From an uncultured Lachnospiraceae bacterium (lineage in GTDB: Bacteria > Bacillota > Clostridia > Lachnospirales > Lachnospiraceae), in NCBI GenBank assembly GCA_902801515.1, contig CADCII010000012.1:1-64000 (forward strand): a stretch of 64,000 nt of DNA, given 5' to 3'. Position 1 is the first letter of the stretch; each line of letters begins with the position of its first letter. The translations under genes and the position numbers were made by a program. The notes under the pieces were generated by a model that was not told where the DNA came from, did no database searches, and worked only from the letters and a program-made list of their open reading frames with translations. Positions 17,947-27,366 of this stretch are shown piece after piece.

Positions 17947-18004
17947 GTATGTTTTATGATATCAGTTCCCATTATGACTGATGATGAAGATCATGGTCAG
18001 CGTG

Positions 18005-18031
18005 TTAGCACTCACTTTAATCGAGTGCTAT
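18005..18031. promoter_or_regulatory. CIRCE operator (HrcA binding site) upstream of htpG
   Basis: TTAGCACTC, nine bases, then GAGTGCTAT matches the CIRCE consensus TTAGCACTC-N9-GAGTGCTAA with one mismatch at the last base. It abuts the -35 box of the htpG promoter. HrcA would repress htpG at normal temperature and release it on heat shock. In Bacillus subtilis htpG is not in the HrcA regulon, so this arrangement differs from that model. Confidence 0.92.
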
Positions 18032-18059
18032 TGACAATTGATATAAAAGGATTTATTAT
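18031..18059 (+). promoter_or_regulatory. htpG promoter
   Basis: TTGACA (18031-18036) and TATTAT (18054-18059) are 17 bp apart. The consensus -35 box touches the right arm of CIRCE, as expected for an HrcA-repressed SigA promoter. Confidence 0.72.
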
Positions 18060-18142
18060 CACTTCTGACAGATGACTGCCAGGCAGAATGGCAGTTCTGA
18101 GATTAATCTATGAAATCTATGAAACAGAAGGAGTGATCCAAC

Positions 18143-20299
18143 ATGACTGCAAAGCAGGGAAATCTTTCAATAAACAGCGAGAATATGCTGCCTATCATTA
18201 AAAAGTGGCTGTATTCCGACCATGATATCTTCGCAAGAGAAGTAGTGTCCAATGCGTGTGACGCGATCTCTAAACTGCACAAGCTGGAGATCATGGGAGA
18301 GTACCAGTATCCGGATGACCATAAGGATTCGATCCATGTCATCGTTGATCCGGATAACAAAACCATACAGTTTTCCGATACCGGTCTGGGAATGACTGCC
18401 GACGAGGTGGAAGAGTACATCACGCAGATCGCATTTTCAGGCGCGACTGATTTCTTTGAGAAATATAAAGATAAGGCGAATAAGGATGATATCATCGGTC
18501 ATTTCGGCCTTGGCTTCTACTCCGTATTCATGGTATCCGACAATGTTGAGATCGACACACTCAGCTACAAAGAGGGTGAGACGCCGGTACACTGGGAGTG
18601 CGACGGTTCTTCTACCTATACGATGGAAGACGGAAGCCGGAGTGAAGTCGGTACGACCATTACTCTGCATCTCAATGAAGATTCTCTGGAGTTTTCAAAT
18701 GAATACAGGATGCGTGAAGTCCTGCAGCGCTACTGCAGCTTTATGCCGGTCGAGATATTCCTGGAAAAGGCAAATGCTCCGCAGGAGTATGAGACTATCG
18801 ATGAGAGCGAGCTGAAGGATACAGACGTGATCGTGGAGCGCATCCACGAGGACGCGAAGACTGAAGAGCAGGAAGATGAGAACGGCGAGAAGAAGACCGT
18901 AGAGATCTCTCCTGCGTCTGACCGTGTTAAGATCAATAAGCGTCCGGTAAGCATCTCCGACACCCATCCGCTGTGGGCGAAGCATCCCAGCGAGTGCACC
19001 GACGAAGAGTACAAAGACTTCTACCGCAAGGTCTTCAACGATTACCGGGAGCCTCTGTTCTGGATCCACCTGAACGCGGACTATCCGTTCAATCTGAAGG
19101 GAATCCTTTATTTCCCGAAGATCAATACAGAGTACGATTCCATCGAGGGCACCATCAAACTCTATAACAACCAGGTATTTATCGCGGACAATATCAAGGA
19201 AGTAGTGCCGGAGTACATGATGCTTCTCAAGGGCGTCATCGACTGTCCTGATTTCCCGCTGAACGTATCCCGTTCCGCGCTGCAGAATGACGGCTTCGTC
19301 AAGAAGATCCGTGATTACATTTCCAAGAAGGTCGCCGATAAGCTTACCGGTATGTGCAAAACAGACCGTGAGAATTATGAGAAGTACTGGGATGACATCA
19401 GTCCGTTCCTCAAGTACGGCTGCCTGAGAGAAGAGAAGTTCAGCGACCGTCTGAGCGATTACATGCTGTACAAGGATCTTGACGGCAAGTATTTCACCCT
19501 GAAAGAGTATCTGGATAAGATCAGCGGCGGTGCTGAAGAGAAGACAGAAGATAAGGCGGAAGAAACGAAAGAGGCTCCCGATACAGATAAGAGCGAAGAG
19601 ACCGCTGAAGAAACCGGGACAGAAGAGACGATCGATGTCGAGGAAGAACCCGGTGATACAAAAGAGGATGCCGGTGCAGCTGAAAAGGCGAAGACTGTCA
19701 TCTATTATGTGACGGATGAGGCACAGCAGGGACAGTATATCCGTATGTTCCGCGAGATGGGGATGGATGCGGTAGTGCTTCATCATAACATCGATTCCCC
19801 GTACATCCAGCACGTGGAACAGAAGCATGAAGACCTGAAGTTTGAGCGGATCGACGCTGATGTGACAGGAGCCATGAAGGCAGATGAGTCGGATGAGGAA
19901 AAACTCAAGACGCAGACAGAGACTCTCTCTGAGATCTTTAAAAAGGCACTGAACAATGACAAGGTGACCGTTCAGGTTGAAAGCCTTAAAGATGACAAGA
20001 TTTCGTCCATGCTCACGATCCAGGAAGAAGGCCGCCGCATGCAGGATATGATGCGCATGTACAGCTCTGGCGCTTCAGGAATGGATATGGATATGTTTGC
20101 TCCTGCCCAGACACTCACCCTGAATGCGAACCATAAGCTTGTGAAGTATCTGCTCGAGAATAAAGACGGTGAATATGCACAGACGTTCGCGAAGCAGCTC
20201 TATGATCTGGCTGCTATGGCGAACGCGCCGCTTAAGCCGGAAGCTATGACAGAATTCATCAGCCGCAGCAATGAGATCATGATGCTCCTTGCGAAATAA
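18143..20299 (+). CDS. htpG: Hsp90-family chaperone HtpG with an acidic insertion
   Basis: The 718-residue protein has the GHKL ATPase domain (Glu33, Asn37 and Asp40 in REVVSNACDAIS; DTGLGMT; GHFGLGFYS), the middle domain and the C-terminal dimerisation domain. Bacterial HtpG is usually about 620-640 residues. The excess is mainly a stretch at about residues 463-516 made largely of Glu, Asp, Lys and Thr. It is inserted just before the middle-domain strand TVIYYVTDE. A shorter acidic linker after the N-terminal domain (about 236-255) recalls the charged linker of eukaryotic Hsp90. AAGGAG precedes the ATG. Expression is probably heat-inducible through CIRCE. Confidence 0.95.
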   Translation: MTAKQGNLSINSENMLPIIKKWLYSDHDIFAREVVSNACDAISKLHKLEIMGEYQYPDDHKDSIHVIVDPDNKTIQFSDTGLGMTADEVEEYITQIAFSGATDFFEKYKDKANKDDIIGHFGLGFYSVFMVSDNVEIDTLSYKEGETPVHWECDGSSTYTMEDGSRSEVGTTITLHLNEDSLEFSNEYRMREVLQRYCSFMPVEIFLEKANAPQEYETIDESELKDTDVIVERIHEDAKTEEQEDENGEKKTVEISPASDRVKINKRPVSISDTHPLWAKHPSECTDEEYKDFYRKVFNDYREPLFWIHLNADYPFNLKGILYFPKINTEYDSIEGTIKLYNNQVFIADNIKEVVPEYMMLLKGVIDCPDFPLNVSRSALQNDGFVKKIRDYISKKVADKLTGMCKTDRENYEKYWDDISPFLKYGCLREEKFSDRLSDYMLYKDLDGKYFTLKEYLDKISGGAEEKTEDKAEETKEAPDTDKSEETAEETGTEETIDVEEEPGDTKEDAGAAEKAKTVIYYVTDEAQQGQYIRMFREMGMDAVVLHHNIDSPYIQHVEQKHEDLKFERIDADVTGAMKADESDEEKLKTQTETLSEIFKKALNNDKVTVQVESLKDDKISSMLTIQEEGRRMQDMMRMYSSGASGMDMDMFAPAQTLTLNANHKLVKYLLENKDGEYAQTFAKQLYDLAAMANAPLKPEAMTEFISRSNEIMMLLAK

Positions 20300-20340
20300 A
20301 CTTTGATGCCATCTGCGGAATAAGCAGGGACAGAAAAATT

Positions 20341-20402
20341 CCCGGCAGACAGCCGCGACAGACCTGTCAGGTCGTTGCGGAAGTCTGCCGGGGTTTTATT
20401 TT
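20341..20402 (+). terminator. htpG terminator
   Basis: CCCGGCAGAC (20341-20350) pairs with GTCTGCCGGG (20383-20392), enclosing a smaller GACCTG/CAGGTC stem, and is followed by GTTTTATTTT. Confidence 0.72.
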
Positions 20403-20453
20403 CCATTTGATCATGCCGGATTGTCTGTGAGGTCATAATCCGGCGAAGAGATA

Positions 20454-20933
20454 TCACAGGATCTCAGCCTGAATCTGCCTGGAACTGAAAAACTTCATGA
20501 CCATGTCATCCCATATCCTGTCCAGAGTCTTATCCAGAGTGAAAATTCTGAGGGACGTACCGGTGGTGCAGGTCACGGTATTATTCTGGTAATTCAGGTT
20601 CAGGAACAGCCCGGCGATCTGGGAGGCGTCCATGGACAGCCCCGAAGAAGCGAGCAGACTTTCAGTATTGCTGTCTGAAAGGCGCAGTACGATGCGGAAC
20701 GAGACGGGAATATGCTTTCCTTTGATCAGGCCAAAGAAGACCGGACGCATCAGTCCCCAGGTCAGAGCATCCACCTTCTGATCTTCGAAATATTCCGGAT
20801 GCCAGGTTCCGTCTATGGTAAAGGTTGTAAATGTGGTGACGCTGCCTTCTGAAAACAGAAAGGTGTCAAAGAGATCCTGGGTCAGGAGCTTTTTCATAAA
20901 GTCCCTGGTATCTGCAATCCTGACAGCAAGCAT
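20454..20933 (-). CDS. Conserved hypothetical protein, DUF5721-like
   Basis: The 159-residue protein begins MLAVRIADTRDFMKKLLT and has the pattern SEGSVTTFTTFTIDG, which I recall from the Firmicute family DUF5721. It has no signal peptide, membrane helix or known catalytic motif. It is monocistronic and lies between htpG, with which it converges, and degV, from which it diverges. Function is unknown. The family name is from memory and needs a profile search. Confidence 0.7.
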   Translation of the reverse strand: MLAVRIADTRDFMKKLLTQDLFDTFLFSEGSVTTFTTFTIDGTWHPEYFEDQKVDALTWGLMRPVFFGLIKGKHIPVSFRIVLRLSDSNTESLLASSGLSMDASQIAGLFLNLNYQNNTVTCTTGTSLRIFTLDKTLDRIWDDMVMKFFSSRQIQAEIL

Positions 20934-21003
20934 GGGTGGTTGCCTCCGTAGTCTTCACCGTGCCTGGAAGTATCAATATGGAGTATAAAATGCTTTTCAG
21001 GTC

Positions 21004-21032
21004 TTTTCAAGGAAAAGCATATATGGTATACT
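21004..21032 (+). promoter_or_regulatory. degV promoter
   Basis: TTTTCA (21004-21009) and TATACT (21027-21032) are 17 bp apart, and the -10 is extended by TGG. Confidence 0.5.
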
Positions 21033-21088
21033 GATGTAGTATTTAAAACTATGTCCTGAATTCTAAACATTAAAACTGAGGGTGCGTT

Positions 21089-21928
21089 ATGAGTTATCTA
21101 ATCGTAATTGACAGCTGCGGAGAACTGACGGATGATATGAAAGCATCCGGACATTTTGTCTCTGCACCGCTGACGCTTGACGTAGATCAGTATCATTTTG
21201 TGGATGATGAAACGTTCGACCAGATGGAGTTTCTGAAAAGGGTGAAAGAGAGCCCGAACTGTCCCAGAAGCGCATGTCCTTCTCCTGAACTGTATAAGAA
21301 TTATTTTGAGCAGGATTATGATCACATCTATGCGATCACACTTTCGGCAGCGCTGTCTGGTTCCTATAACAGCGCGGAAGTCGCCAGAGGGATGGTGCAG
21401 GAGGAATGTCCCGACAAGAAGATCCATGTGTTCAACTCCCGTTCGGCCTCGATCGGACAGACACTGATCGGCCGCCGGATAGCGGAATATGAGGAGGCAG
21501 GACTTCCTTATGAAGAGATTCTGGAGAAGACGGAAGAATATATCAATTCCCAGACGACCTGGTTTGTTCTCGAGTCTCTGGACGCCCTGAGAAAGAACGG
21601 CAGACTGTCCAACTTTAAGGCTTTTGTAGCGACTGCCCTGAAGATCAAACCGATCTGCTCTTCAACGCCGGATGGCGAGATACAGCAGGCAGGCCAGGCC
21701 AGAGGTATCAACAGAGCTCTGGTAAAGATGGTTGAGATGGCAGCTGAGTCGGCAGAGCACATGGAAGACAAAGAGATCGCGGTCTCCCACGTCAATAATC
21801 CCGAGAGAGGACAGATGGTACTGGACGCGATCAAAGAGAGGGTCAAGGCAAAGAATTACTTCGTTGAGAACGGAAGGGGAGTGACCAGTCTGTATTCCAG
21901 CGACGGCGGCATCATCCTGGTGCTGTAA
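21089..21928 (+). CDS. DegV-family fatty-acid-binding protein
   Basis: The 279-residue protein has the DegV layout: an N-terminal strand with IVIDSCGELTDD, the SPELYKNYFEQ segment, the SAALSGSYNSA loop that contacts the fatty-acid carboxylate, and a C-terminal lobe with FNSRSASIGQ. DegV/FakB proteins present exogenous fatty acids to the kinase FakA. No fakA is nearby, and genomes usually encode several DegV copies. It is monocistronic behind its own promoter. Confidence 0.9.
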   Translation: MSYLIVIDSCGELTDDMKASGHFVSAPLTLDVDQYHFVDDETFDQMEFLKRVKESPNCPRSACPSPELYKNYFEQDYDHIYAITLSAALSGSYNSAEVARGMVQEECPDKKIHVFNSRSASIGQTLIGRRIAEYEEAGLPYEEILEKTEEYINSQTTWFVLESLDALRKNGRLSNFKAFVATALKIKPICSSTPDGEIQQAGQARGINRALVKMVEMAAESAEHMEDKEIAVSHVNNPERGQMVLDAIKERVKAKNYFVENGRGVTSLYSSDGGIILVL

Positions 21929-21965
21929 AGAGAGTATCCCCGGTGCTGCATGCGGAGAATTGCCC

Positions 21966-21993
21966 TTGAAAAAGATACGGAATGTAGTATACT
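21966..21993 (+). promoter_or_regulatory. Promoter of the small membrane protein gene
   Basis: TTGAAA (21966-21971) and TATACT (21988-21993) are separated by 16 bp, about 55 bases before the start codon. Confidence 0.55.
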
Positions 21994-22049
21994 AGTTCCG
22001 TATAAAAACGGCGTTACTGTAAAAACGCCTTGAAAGGGAGATAACGATC

Positions 22050-22304
22050 ATGAGTCAGGCAAAGGTTGACAAGTATAAGGAAGATAAGAAGAATCGCAAG
22101 AAGATCATGGCGAAGGAGAAGAGACAGTGGTTCCTTACACAGGCTGCTCTCACAGTTGCAGGTCTTGCGATCGTAGCATGGATCGGCATCAGTGCCTACC
22201 AGGCTATCACCGCTCCGAATGGAGATGAGCCGGCAGAGGTGAAGACCTATACCGTTGACAATTCTGCTCTTGACGATTATATTGCATCACTGACTGAAGA
22301 GTGA
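22050..22304 (+). CDS. Small single-pass membrane protein of unknown function
   Basis: The 84-residue protein has a lysine-rich N-terminus (about 1-27), one hydrophobic helix (about 30-52) and an acidic external tail ending in SLTEE. The positive-inside rule places the N-terminus in the cytoplasm. AAGGGAG precedes the ATG, and promoter and terminator flank it closely, so it is a real monocistronic gene. No family is recognised. Confidence 0.78.
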   Translation: MSQAKVDKYKEDKKNRKKIMAKEKRQWFLTQAALTVAGLAIVAWIGISAYQAITAPNGDEPAEVKTYTVDNSALDDYIASLTEE

Positions 22305-22353
22305 TAAGAACATGCGGGGTATTATCCGCCGGTTTACAACTAAGCTTGAGATG

Positions 22354-22386
22354 AAAAATCCTTCGGACGATCGTCCGAAGGATTTT
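22354..22386. terminator. Bidirectional terminator between the small membrane gene and argG
   Basis: A perfect palindrome (AAAAATCCTTCGGACGA with its complement) is bordered by A and T runs. It serves the plus-strand small gene and the minus-strand argG. Confidence 0.87.
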
Positions 22387-22436
22387 TTGAGTTTTTATTG
22401 TCCTGGTTATTATTCAGGAAGCTGCTCAGAGCAGAA

Positions 22437-23720
22437 TCATTTAGACTGATTCTTTTCCTGCATCTCATTCACCATTCCGAGGACTTTGCTGTTGAAATTC
22501 GCCTTGGCGGTTTCCTGGAGCTTCATCGCGCGGACTTTCAGAGGCAGTCCGAACAGGGTAATGAAGCCTTCCGCGTCATGGTGGTCGTACAGGTCGCCGG
22601 TAGTGAAGGAAGCAAGAGATTCATTGTACAGAGAATACGGACTGGTGGTTCCGTTCTTGATGATGTTTCCTTTGTAGAGTTTAAACTTTACTTCTCCGGT
22701 CACGAACTGCTGGGTGGATTCAACAAATGCCTGAATCGCTTCACGCAGCGGAGTGAACCATTTTCCTTCATATACGGTCTGTGCGAGCTGGCTTGCGAGG
22801 CGCTTCTTGGTCTCCATGGTCTCGCGGTCGAGGCACAGTTCCTCGAGCTGGTCGTGAGCTGCCATAAGGATCGTTCCGCCCGGAGTCTCATAGACGCCGC
22901 GGCTCTTCATGCCTACGACACGGTTCTCTACGATATCGATGATCCCGATACCATTCTTTCCGCCCAGCTCATTGAGGGTACGGATGATATCAGAGACCTT
23001 CATTGCCTTGCCGTTGACAGTCTTCGGAACACCTTTCTCGAAGGTCATGGTCACATCAGTGACTTCATCAGGAGCTGCCTGCGGAGTGACGGAAAGAACA
23101 AGAAGGCTGTCATAATTCGGAGAAAGTGACGGATCCTCAAGCTCAAGTCCTTCATGGCTGATGTGCCACAGGTTTCTGTCGCGGGAATAACCTTTGCCCA
23201 TGGAGAAGGGGAGATTGATGCCGTGGCTCTTGCAGTACTCGATCTCATCTTCACGGCTTTCCAGTGTCCAGACATCGGTCATGCGCCAGGGCGCGATCAC
23301 TTTGATATCCGGAGCCAGCGCCTTGACGCCGAGCTCAAAACGGATCTGGTCATTTCCCTTGCCTGTAGCACCGTGGCAGATCGCGACAGCTTCCTCTTTG
23401 CGGGCGATCTCAACCAGTTTTTTGGCGATGGCCGGACGCGCCATGGAAGTGCCAAGAAGATAGGCATGTTCGTAAACAGCGCCAGCTTCTACGCAGGGCA
23501 TGATGAAATCATCACAGAATTCATCGACTATATCTTCGATGTAGAGTTTGCTTGCTCCGCTGGAGAGTGCTCTTTCTTCCAGACCGTCAAGTTCCTCTTC
23601 CTGTCCGCAGTCTACACAGACGCAGACAACATCGTAATCGAAGTTCTCTTTCAGCCACGGGATCATGGCGGTGGTATCGAGTCCTCCGGAATAAGCAAGA
23701 ATTACTTTCTCTTTTGCCAT
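22437..23720 (-). CDS. argG: Argininosuccinate synthase
   Basis: The 427-residue enzyme joins citrulline and aspartate with ATP to form argininosuccinate. The N-type ATP pyrophosphatase motif AYSGGLDTT is at residues 9-17, and CHGATGKGNDQIRFE lies in the middle. The ATG follows AGGAGG with a ten-base gap. It is somewhat longer than the usual 400 residues at the C-terminus. It is divergent from argC, and an ARG-box-like sequence overlaps its promoter. The next enzyme, ArgH, and ornithine carbamoyltransferase are not in the window. Confidence 0.96.
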   Translation of the reverse strand: MAKEKVILAYSGGLDTTAMIPWLKENFDYDVVCVCVDCGQEEELDGLEERALSSGASKLYIEDIVDEFCDDFIMPCVEAGAVYEHAYLLGTSMARPAIAKKLVEIARKEEAVAICHGATGKGNDQIRFELGVKALAPDIKVIAPWRMTDVWTLESREDEIEYCKSHGINLPFSMGKGYSRDRNLWHISHEGLELEDPSLSPNYDSLLVLSVTPQAAPDEVTDVTMTFEKGVPKTVNGKAMKVSDIIRTLNELGGKNGIGIIDIVENRVVGMKSRGVYETPGGTILMAAHDQLEELCLDRETMETKKRLASQLAQTVYEGKWFTPLREAIQAFVESTQQFVTGEVKFKLYKGNIIKNGTTSPYSLYNESLASFTTGDLYDHHDAEGFITLFGLPLKVRAMKLQETAKANFNSKVLGMVNEMQEKNQSK

Positions 23721-23761
23721 AATAAATGAACCTCCTGATAAATATGCTGTTTCTGGTCGAT

Positions 23762-23790
23762 ACTATAACGCGGGCAGAATAAATATTCAA
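23762..23790 (-). promoter_or_regulatory. argG promoter
   Basis: On the minus strand TTGAAT (complement of 23785-23790) and TATAGT (complement of 23762-23767) are 17 bp apart. The ARG-box-like sequence covers the -35 element and part of the spacer. Confidence 0.62.
23776..23789 (-). promoter_or_regulatory. ARG box (ArgR operator)
   Basis: On the minus strand TGAATATTTATTCT fits TGNAT-N4-ATNCA at all but the last base. Further TGAAT and TGCAT half-sites (for example TGCATAAATGCA, 23821-23832) continue upstream through an AT-rich tract. ArgR encoded at 1715-2164 is the expected ligand. No clear ARG box was found close to argC. Confidence 0.5.
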
Positions 23791-24012
23791 GTAAAAAATA
23801 ATGAATATCGTGATGAATAATGCATAAATGCATAATATACAGCAGATATACAATATTTATAAACAAAAACACTTTACTTTGCCACTTATCTGTTGTAGGA
23901 TGGTCGGGACAATGAGGGTATTGCCCGATCAGCGGCATATTATTCTGTGCGGTACTGCTTAATTGTCAGCACAGGACTTGCATGAACACAATTCAGATTG
24001 AGGAGACATTAT

Positions 24013-25071
24013 ATGATTAAGGCCGGGATCATTGGTTCCACTGGTTACGCAGGCGCAGAGATCGTCCGCCTGCTTCTTCAGCATCCGCAGGCAGAGGTTG
24101 TCTGGTATGGCTCTAGAAGTTATATAGATCAGAGATATGCGGATGTATACCGCAATATGTTCGACCTGGTAGATGAGAAGTGCCTCGGTGAAGACATGGA
24201 TGAACTGGCGAAGAAGGTCGATGTCATTTTTACCGCGACGCCGCAGGGACTGTGCGCTTCTCTGGTCAATGAAGAGATCCTCTCAAACACGAAGATCGTT
24301 GACCTGAGTGCTGATTTCAGGATTAAGAGACTCGATGTGTATGAAAAATGGTACAAGAGGACTCATGAAGCACCGCAGTATATCAAAGAGGCTGTGTACG
24401 GACTGTGTGAGATCAACCGGGAGAGCATCCGCGGAGCGAGGATCGTCGCCAATCCGGGATGCTATACGACAACTTCGATCCTGACTCTGTATCCGCTGGT
24501 TGCGGACGGACTGATCGATCCGGATACCATCATCATAGACGCGAAGTCCGGAACGTCCGGAGCCGGGAGAGGCGTGAAACTTCCGAATCTGTTCTGTGAA
24601 GTAAATGAGAGCATCAAGCCTTACGGCGTTGCCTCCCACAGACACACTCCGGAGATCGAAGAGCAGCTGAGCTATGCGGCAGGCATGGATTACGAAGGCG
24701 GCCAGAGCATCCTGATCAATTTCACACCTCATCTGGTTCCGATGAACAGAGGAATCCTGGCAACCTGCTACGCGAAGCTGAGAGACGGAGTGACTGCTGA
24801 CCAGATCGCCTCTTCCTATGAAAAGAGATATAAGGATGAGTACTTTATCCGTCTTCTGGGGAGCGGCAGCTTCCCGGAGACGAGATGGGTGGAAGGTTCA
24901 AACTTCGTCGATATCGGGTGGACCGTTGATGAGCGGACCGGAAGGGTGATTGCCTGCGGAGCGCTCGACAATCTGGTAAAAGGCGCGGCAGGACAGGCCG
25001 TCCAGAACATGAACATTCTCTTCGGACTGGAGGAGAATGCCGGGCTGAAACTGGTCCCGGTATTTCCCTGA
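24013..25071 (+). CDS. argC: N-acetyl-gamma-glutamyl-phosphate reductase
   Basis: The 352-residue enzyme reduces N-acetylglutamyl phosphate to the semialdehyde using NADPH. GSTGYAGAE (8-16) binds NADPH, and Cys150 in ANPGCYTTT is the catalytic cysteine. The start at 24013 follows AGGAG (24001-24005) by seven bases and begins at the family N-terminus, so the upstream in-frame ATG at 23998 is rejected. It leads the argC-argJ-argB-argD operon with spacings of 32, 14 and 104 bp. Confidence 0.96.
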   Translation: MIKAGIIGSTGYAGAEIVRLLLQHPQAEVVWYGSRSYIDQRYADVYRNMFDLVDEKCLGEDMDELAKKVDVIFTATPQGLCASLVNEEILSNTKIVDLSADFRIKRLDVYEKWYKRTHEAPQYIKEAVYGLCEINRESIRGARIVANPGCYTTTSILTLYPLVADGLIDPDTIIIDAKSGTSGAGRGVKLPNLFCEVNESIKPYGVASHRHTPEIEEQLSYAAGMDYEGGQSILINFTPHLVPMNRGILATCYAKLRDGVTADQIASSYEKRYKDEYFIRLLGSGSFPETRWVEGSNFVDIGWTVDERTGRVIACGALDNLVKGAAGQAVQNMNILFGLEENAGLKLVPVFP

Positions 25072-25103
25072 ATCCGGATGGCATACAGATAAGGAGATCA
25101 GAC

Positions 25104-26324
25104 ATGAACATTATTGAAGGCGGAGTAACATCTGCTCAGGGATTCAGGGCAGCAGGCATCTGCGCAGGGATCAAGAAAGACCGCAAGGATATGGCGATGC
25201 TGTACTCAGAAGTACCGTGCACACTCGCCGGGACCTTCACGTCGAATCTGGTGAAGGCATCGCCTGTTATCTGGGACATGGATATCGTTCAGAAAAACGG
25301 GAAGGCGCAGGCCTGTGTTATGAACAGCGGAGTCGCCAATGCCTGCACAGGCGCGCAGGGAGATGAGTACTGCAGACAGAGTGCCCAAGAGGCGGCGGAT
25401 GCTCTCGGACTGAAGAGCGAGGATGTCCTTCTTGCTTCCACGGGAGTTATCGGAATGCAGATCCCGATCGATAAGATCTGCGCCGGCATCAGGACCATGA
25501 GCGGGATGCTCTCGGACTTGCCGCAGGCAGGCAGTGACGCGGCCGAGGCGATCATGACCACAGATACAGTCCGCAAAGAAGCGGCAGTCACATTTGAACT
25601 TGGCGGAAAGAAAGTGACTCTGGGCGGCATGACCAAAGGTGCGGGGATGATCCATCCCCAGATGGGTACGATGCTCTGCTTCCTCACAACGGATGCGGCA
25701 ATCAGCCATGAGATGGCACAGAAGGCACTTCTTTCCTGTGTACAGGATTCATTTAATATGATATCGGTCGACGGCGACCAGTCTACCAACGATACCTGCG
25801 TACTCTTTGCGAACGGTCTGGCAGGAAATGAGATGATCACGAAAGAAGACGCTGATTTCGAGATATTCCGCGAGGCGCTGTCACTGATCACAAAGAACCT
25901 TGCAAGAAGGATGGCGGCGGACGGAGAAGGCGCCCACGCTCTGTTTGAAGTGACCGTGAAAGGCGCCTTGGCCAGGGAACAGGCAGTCACACTTGCCAAG
26001 GCTGTGATCGAGTCGAGTCTGGTCAAGACTGCGATCGCTGGGCATGACGCAAACTGGGGCAGGATCATCTGCGCCATGGGTTATTCGGGAGCGCAGTTTG
26101 ACCAGCAGAAGGTCGACCTGACATTCAGAAGCCGCGCGGGCGAAGTTTTGATCGCCAGGGACGGTGTCTCCACAGGATACAGCGAGCAGCTGGCGACAGA
26201 GATCCTGTCGGAAGATGAGATCACTGCCATCATCGACATCAAGGAAGGCAGCGAGACTGCTACGGCATGGGGCTGCGACCTGACACATGAGTATATTACG
26301 ATCAATGCGGATTACCGTTCATAA
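25104..26324 (+). CDS. argJ: Bifunctional ornithine acetyltransferase / N-acetylglutamate synthase
   Basis: The 406-residue precursor transfers the acetyl group from N-acetylornithine to glutamate, making a cyclic arginine pathway. It cleaves itself before a threonine nucleophile. [16 protein letters not shown] matches the family motif, with Thr189 the nucleophile; the preceding residue is Gly instead of the common Ala. The SD AAGGAG is well placed. Presence of ArgJ explains why no argE-type deacetylase is needed here. Confidence 0.95.
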   Translation: MNIIEGGVTSAQGFRAAGICAGIKKDRKDMAMLYSEVPCTLAGTFTSNLVKASPVIWDMDIVQKNGKAQACVMNSGVANACTGAQGDEYCRQSAQEAADALGLKSEDVLLASTGVIGMQIPIDKICAGIRTMSGMLSDLPQAGSDAAEAIMTTDTVRKEAAVTFELGGKKVTLGGMTKGAGMIHPQMGTMLCFLTTDAAISHEMAQKALLSCVQDSFNMISVDGDQSTNDTCVLFANGLAGNEMITKEDADFEIFREALSLITKNLARRMAADGEGAHALFEVTVKGALAREQAVTLAKAVIESSLVKTAIAGHDANWGRIICAMGYSGAQFDQQKVDLTFRSRAGEVLIARDGVSTGYSEQLATEILSEDEITAIIDIKEGSETATAWGCDLTHEYITINADYRS

Positions 26325-26338
26325 AGGGGCGAAGTGAT

Positions 26339-27262
26339 ATGGAACATGAGATGAATGCAAGGGAAATGGAAATGTATCTGGATAAAGCCGGGGTGCTGAT
26401 CGAAGCGCTTCCGTATATCCAGAGATTTCAGGGTGCGACGATCATCGTGAAATATGGCGGAAGCGCCATGGTGGATCATGAACTGAAAAAGAGCGTCATC
26501 AAAGATGTCGCCCTTCTCAAACTGATCGGATTCAGACCGATCATCGTCCACGGCGGCGGCAAGGAGATCACCAGATGGCTCGGGAAGGTCGGAAAAGAGA
26601 GCGAATTCGTCAACGGATTCCGCGTGACCGACGATGAGACCATGCACGTGGCTGAGATGGTGCTGAACCGGATCAATAAAGGGCTGGTATCCATGATGGA
26701 AAAAACAGGCGTGAAAGCCTGCGGTATCTCCGGCAAGGACGGAACCATTCTGCGTGTTTCCAGAAAGAAGCCTGACGGCGCAGATATCGGCTTTGTAGGG
26801 GAAGTGAGATCTGTGGACACCACACTGCTGAACACCCTCCTTGACGCAGGCTTTGTACCGGTCATCTGTCCGGTTGGATCGGATGACGGATACTATTCCT
26901 ACAATATCAATGCGGATGATGCGGCCTGCGCGATCGCGAAAGCAATGAAGGCACAGAAACTGGTATTTCTGTCCGACATCCAGGGCGTCTATGAGAATCC
27001 GGATGATCCTGACAGCCTGATCTCCGAGATGACGGTTGCCGAGACCAGAGAGTTCATCAGGAGCGGTCATGCCGGAGGCGGAATGCTCCCGAAACTGAAC
27101 AGCTGTATCGACGCGATCCAGGCAGGCGTCCAGAGAGTCCATATCCTGGACGGCAGGATTCCTCATTCACAGCTTCTGGAATTCTTTACCAACAAAGGTA
27201 TCGGTACTGCTATAATAGGTGATACAGAGCAGCGTTTCTACGAGAAAGAGAAAAAGGACTGA
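26339..27262 (+). CDS. argB: Acetylglutamate kinase
   Basis: The 307-residue amino-acid kinase phosphorylates N-acetylglutamate. IVKYGGSAM and [13 protein letters not shown] carry the phosphate-binding glycines, and [14 protein letters not shown] is the nucleotide-binding region. The start is 26339 or, less likely, 26351. It begins 14 bases after argJ. The N-terminal helix is typical of arginine-inhibited hexameric enzymes, which would give feedback control. That last point is inference. Confidence 0.95.
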   Translation: MEHEMNAREMEMYLDKAGVLIEALPYIQRFQGATIIVKYGGSAMVDHELKKSVIKDVALLKLIGFRPIIVHGGGKEITRWLGKVGKESEFVNGFRVTDDETMHVAEMVLNRINKGLVSMMEKTGVKACGISGKDGTILRVSRKKPDGADIGFVGEVRSVDTTLLNTLLDAGFVPVICPVGSDDGYYSYNINADDAACAIAKAMKAQKLVFLSDIQGVYENPDDPDSLISEMTVAETREFIRSGHAGGGMLPKLNSCIDAIQAGVQRVHILDGRIPHSQLLEFFTNKGIGTAIIGDTEQRFYEKEKKD

Positions 27263-27366
27263 TCCACAGTGGCATTGACAGGATCCGTATGGTGCATGCG
27301 GATTCTGTTTTCATAACAGATATGTCTGCGGCGCACAGCTGCTGCAGATCACAGAAGGGAGTACAT

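Noticed and set aside
18695..19828. 377-codon minus-strand frame
   Set aside because: It is a shadow of htpG without start signals or motifs.
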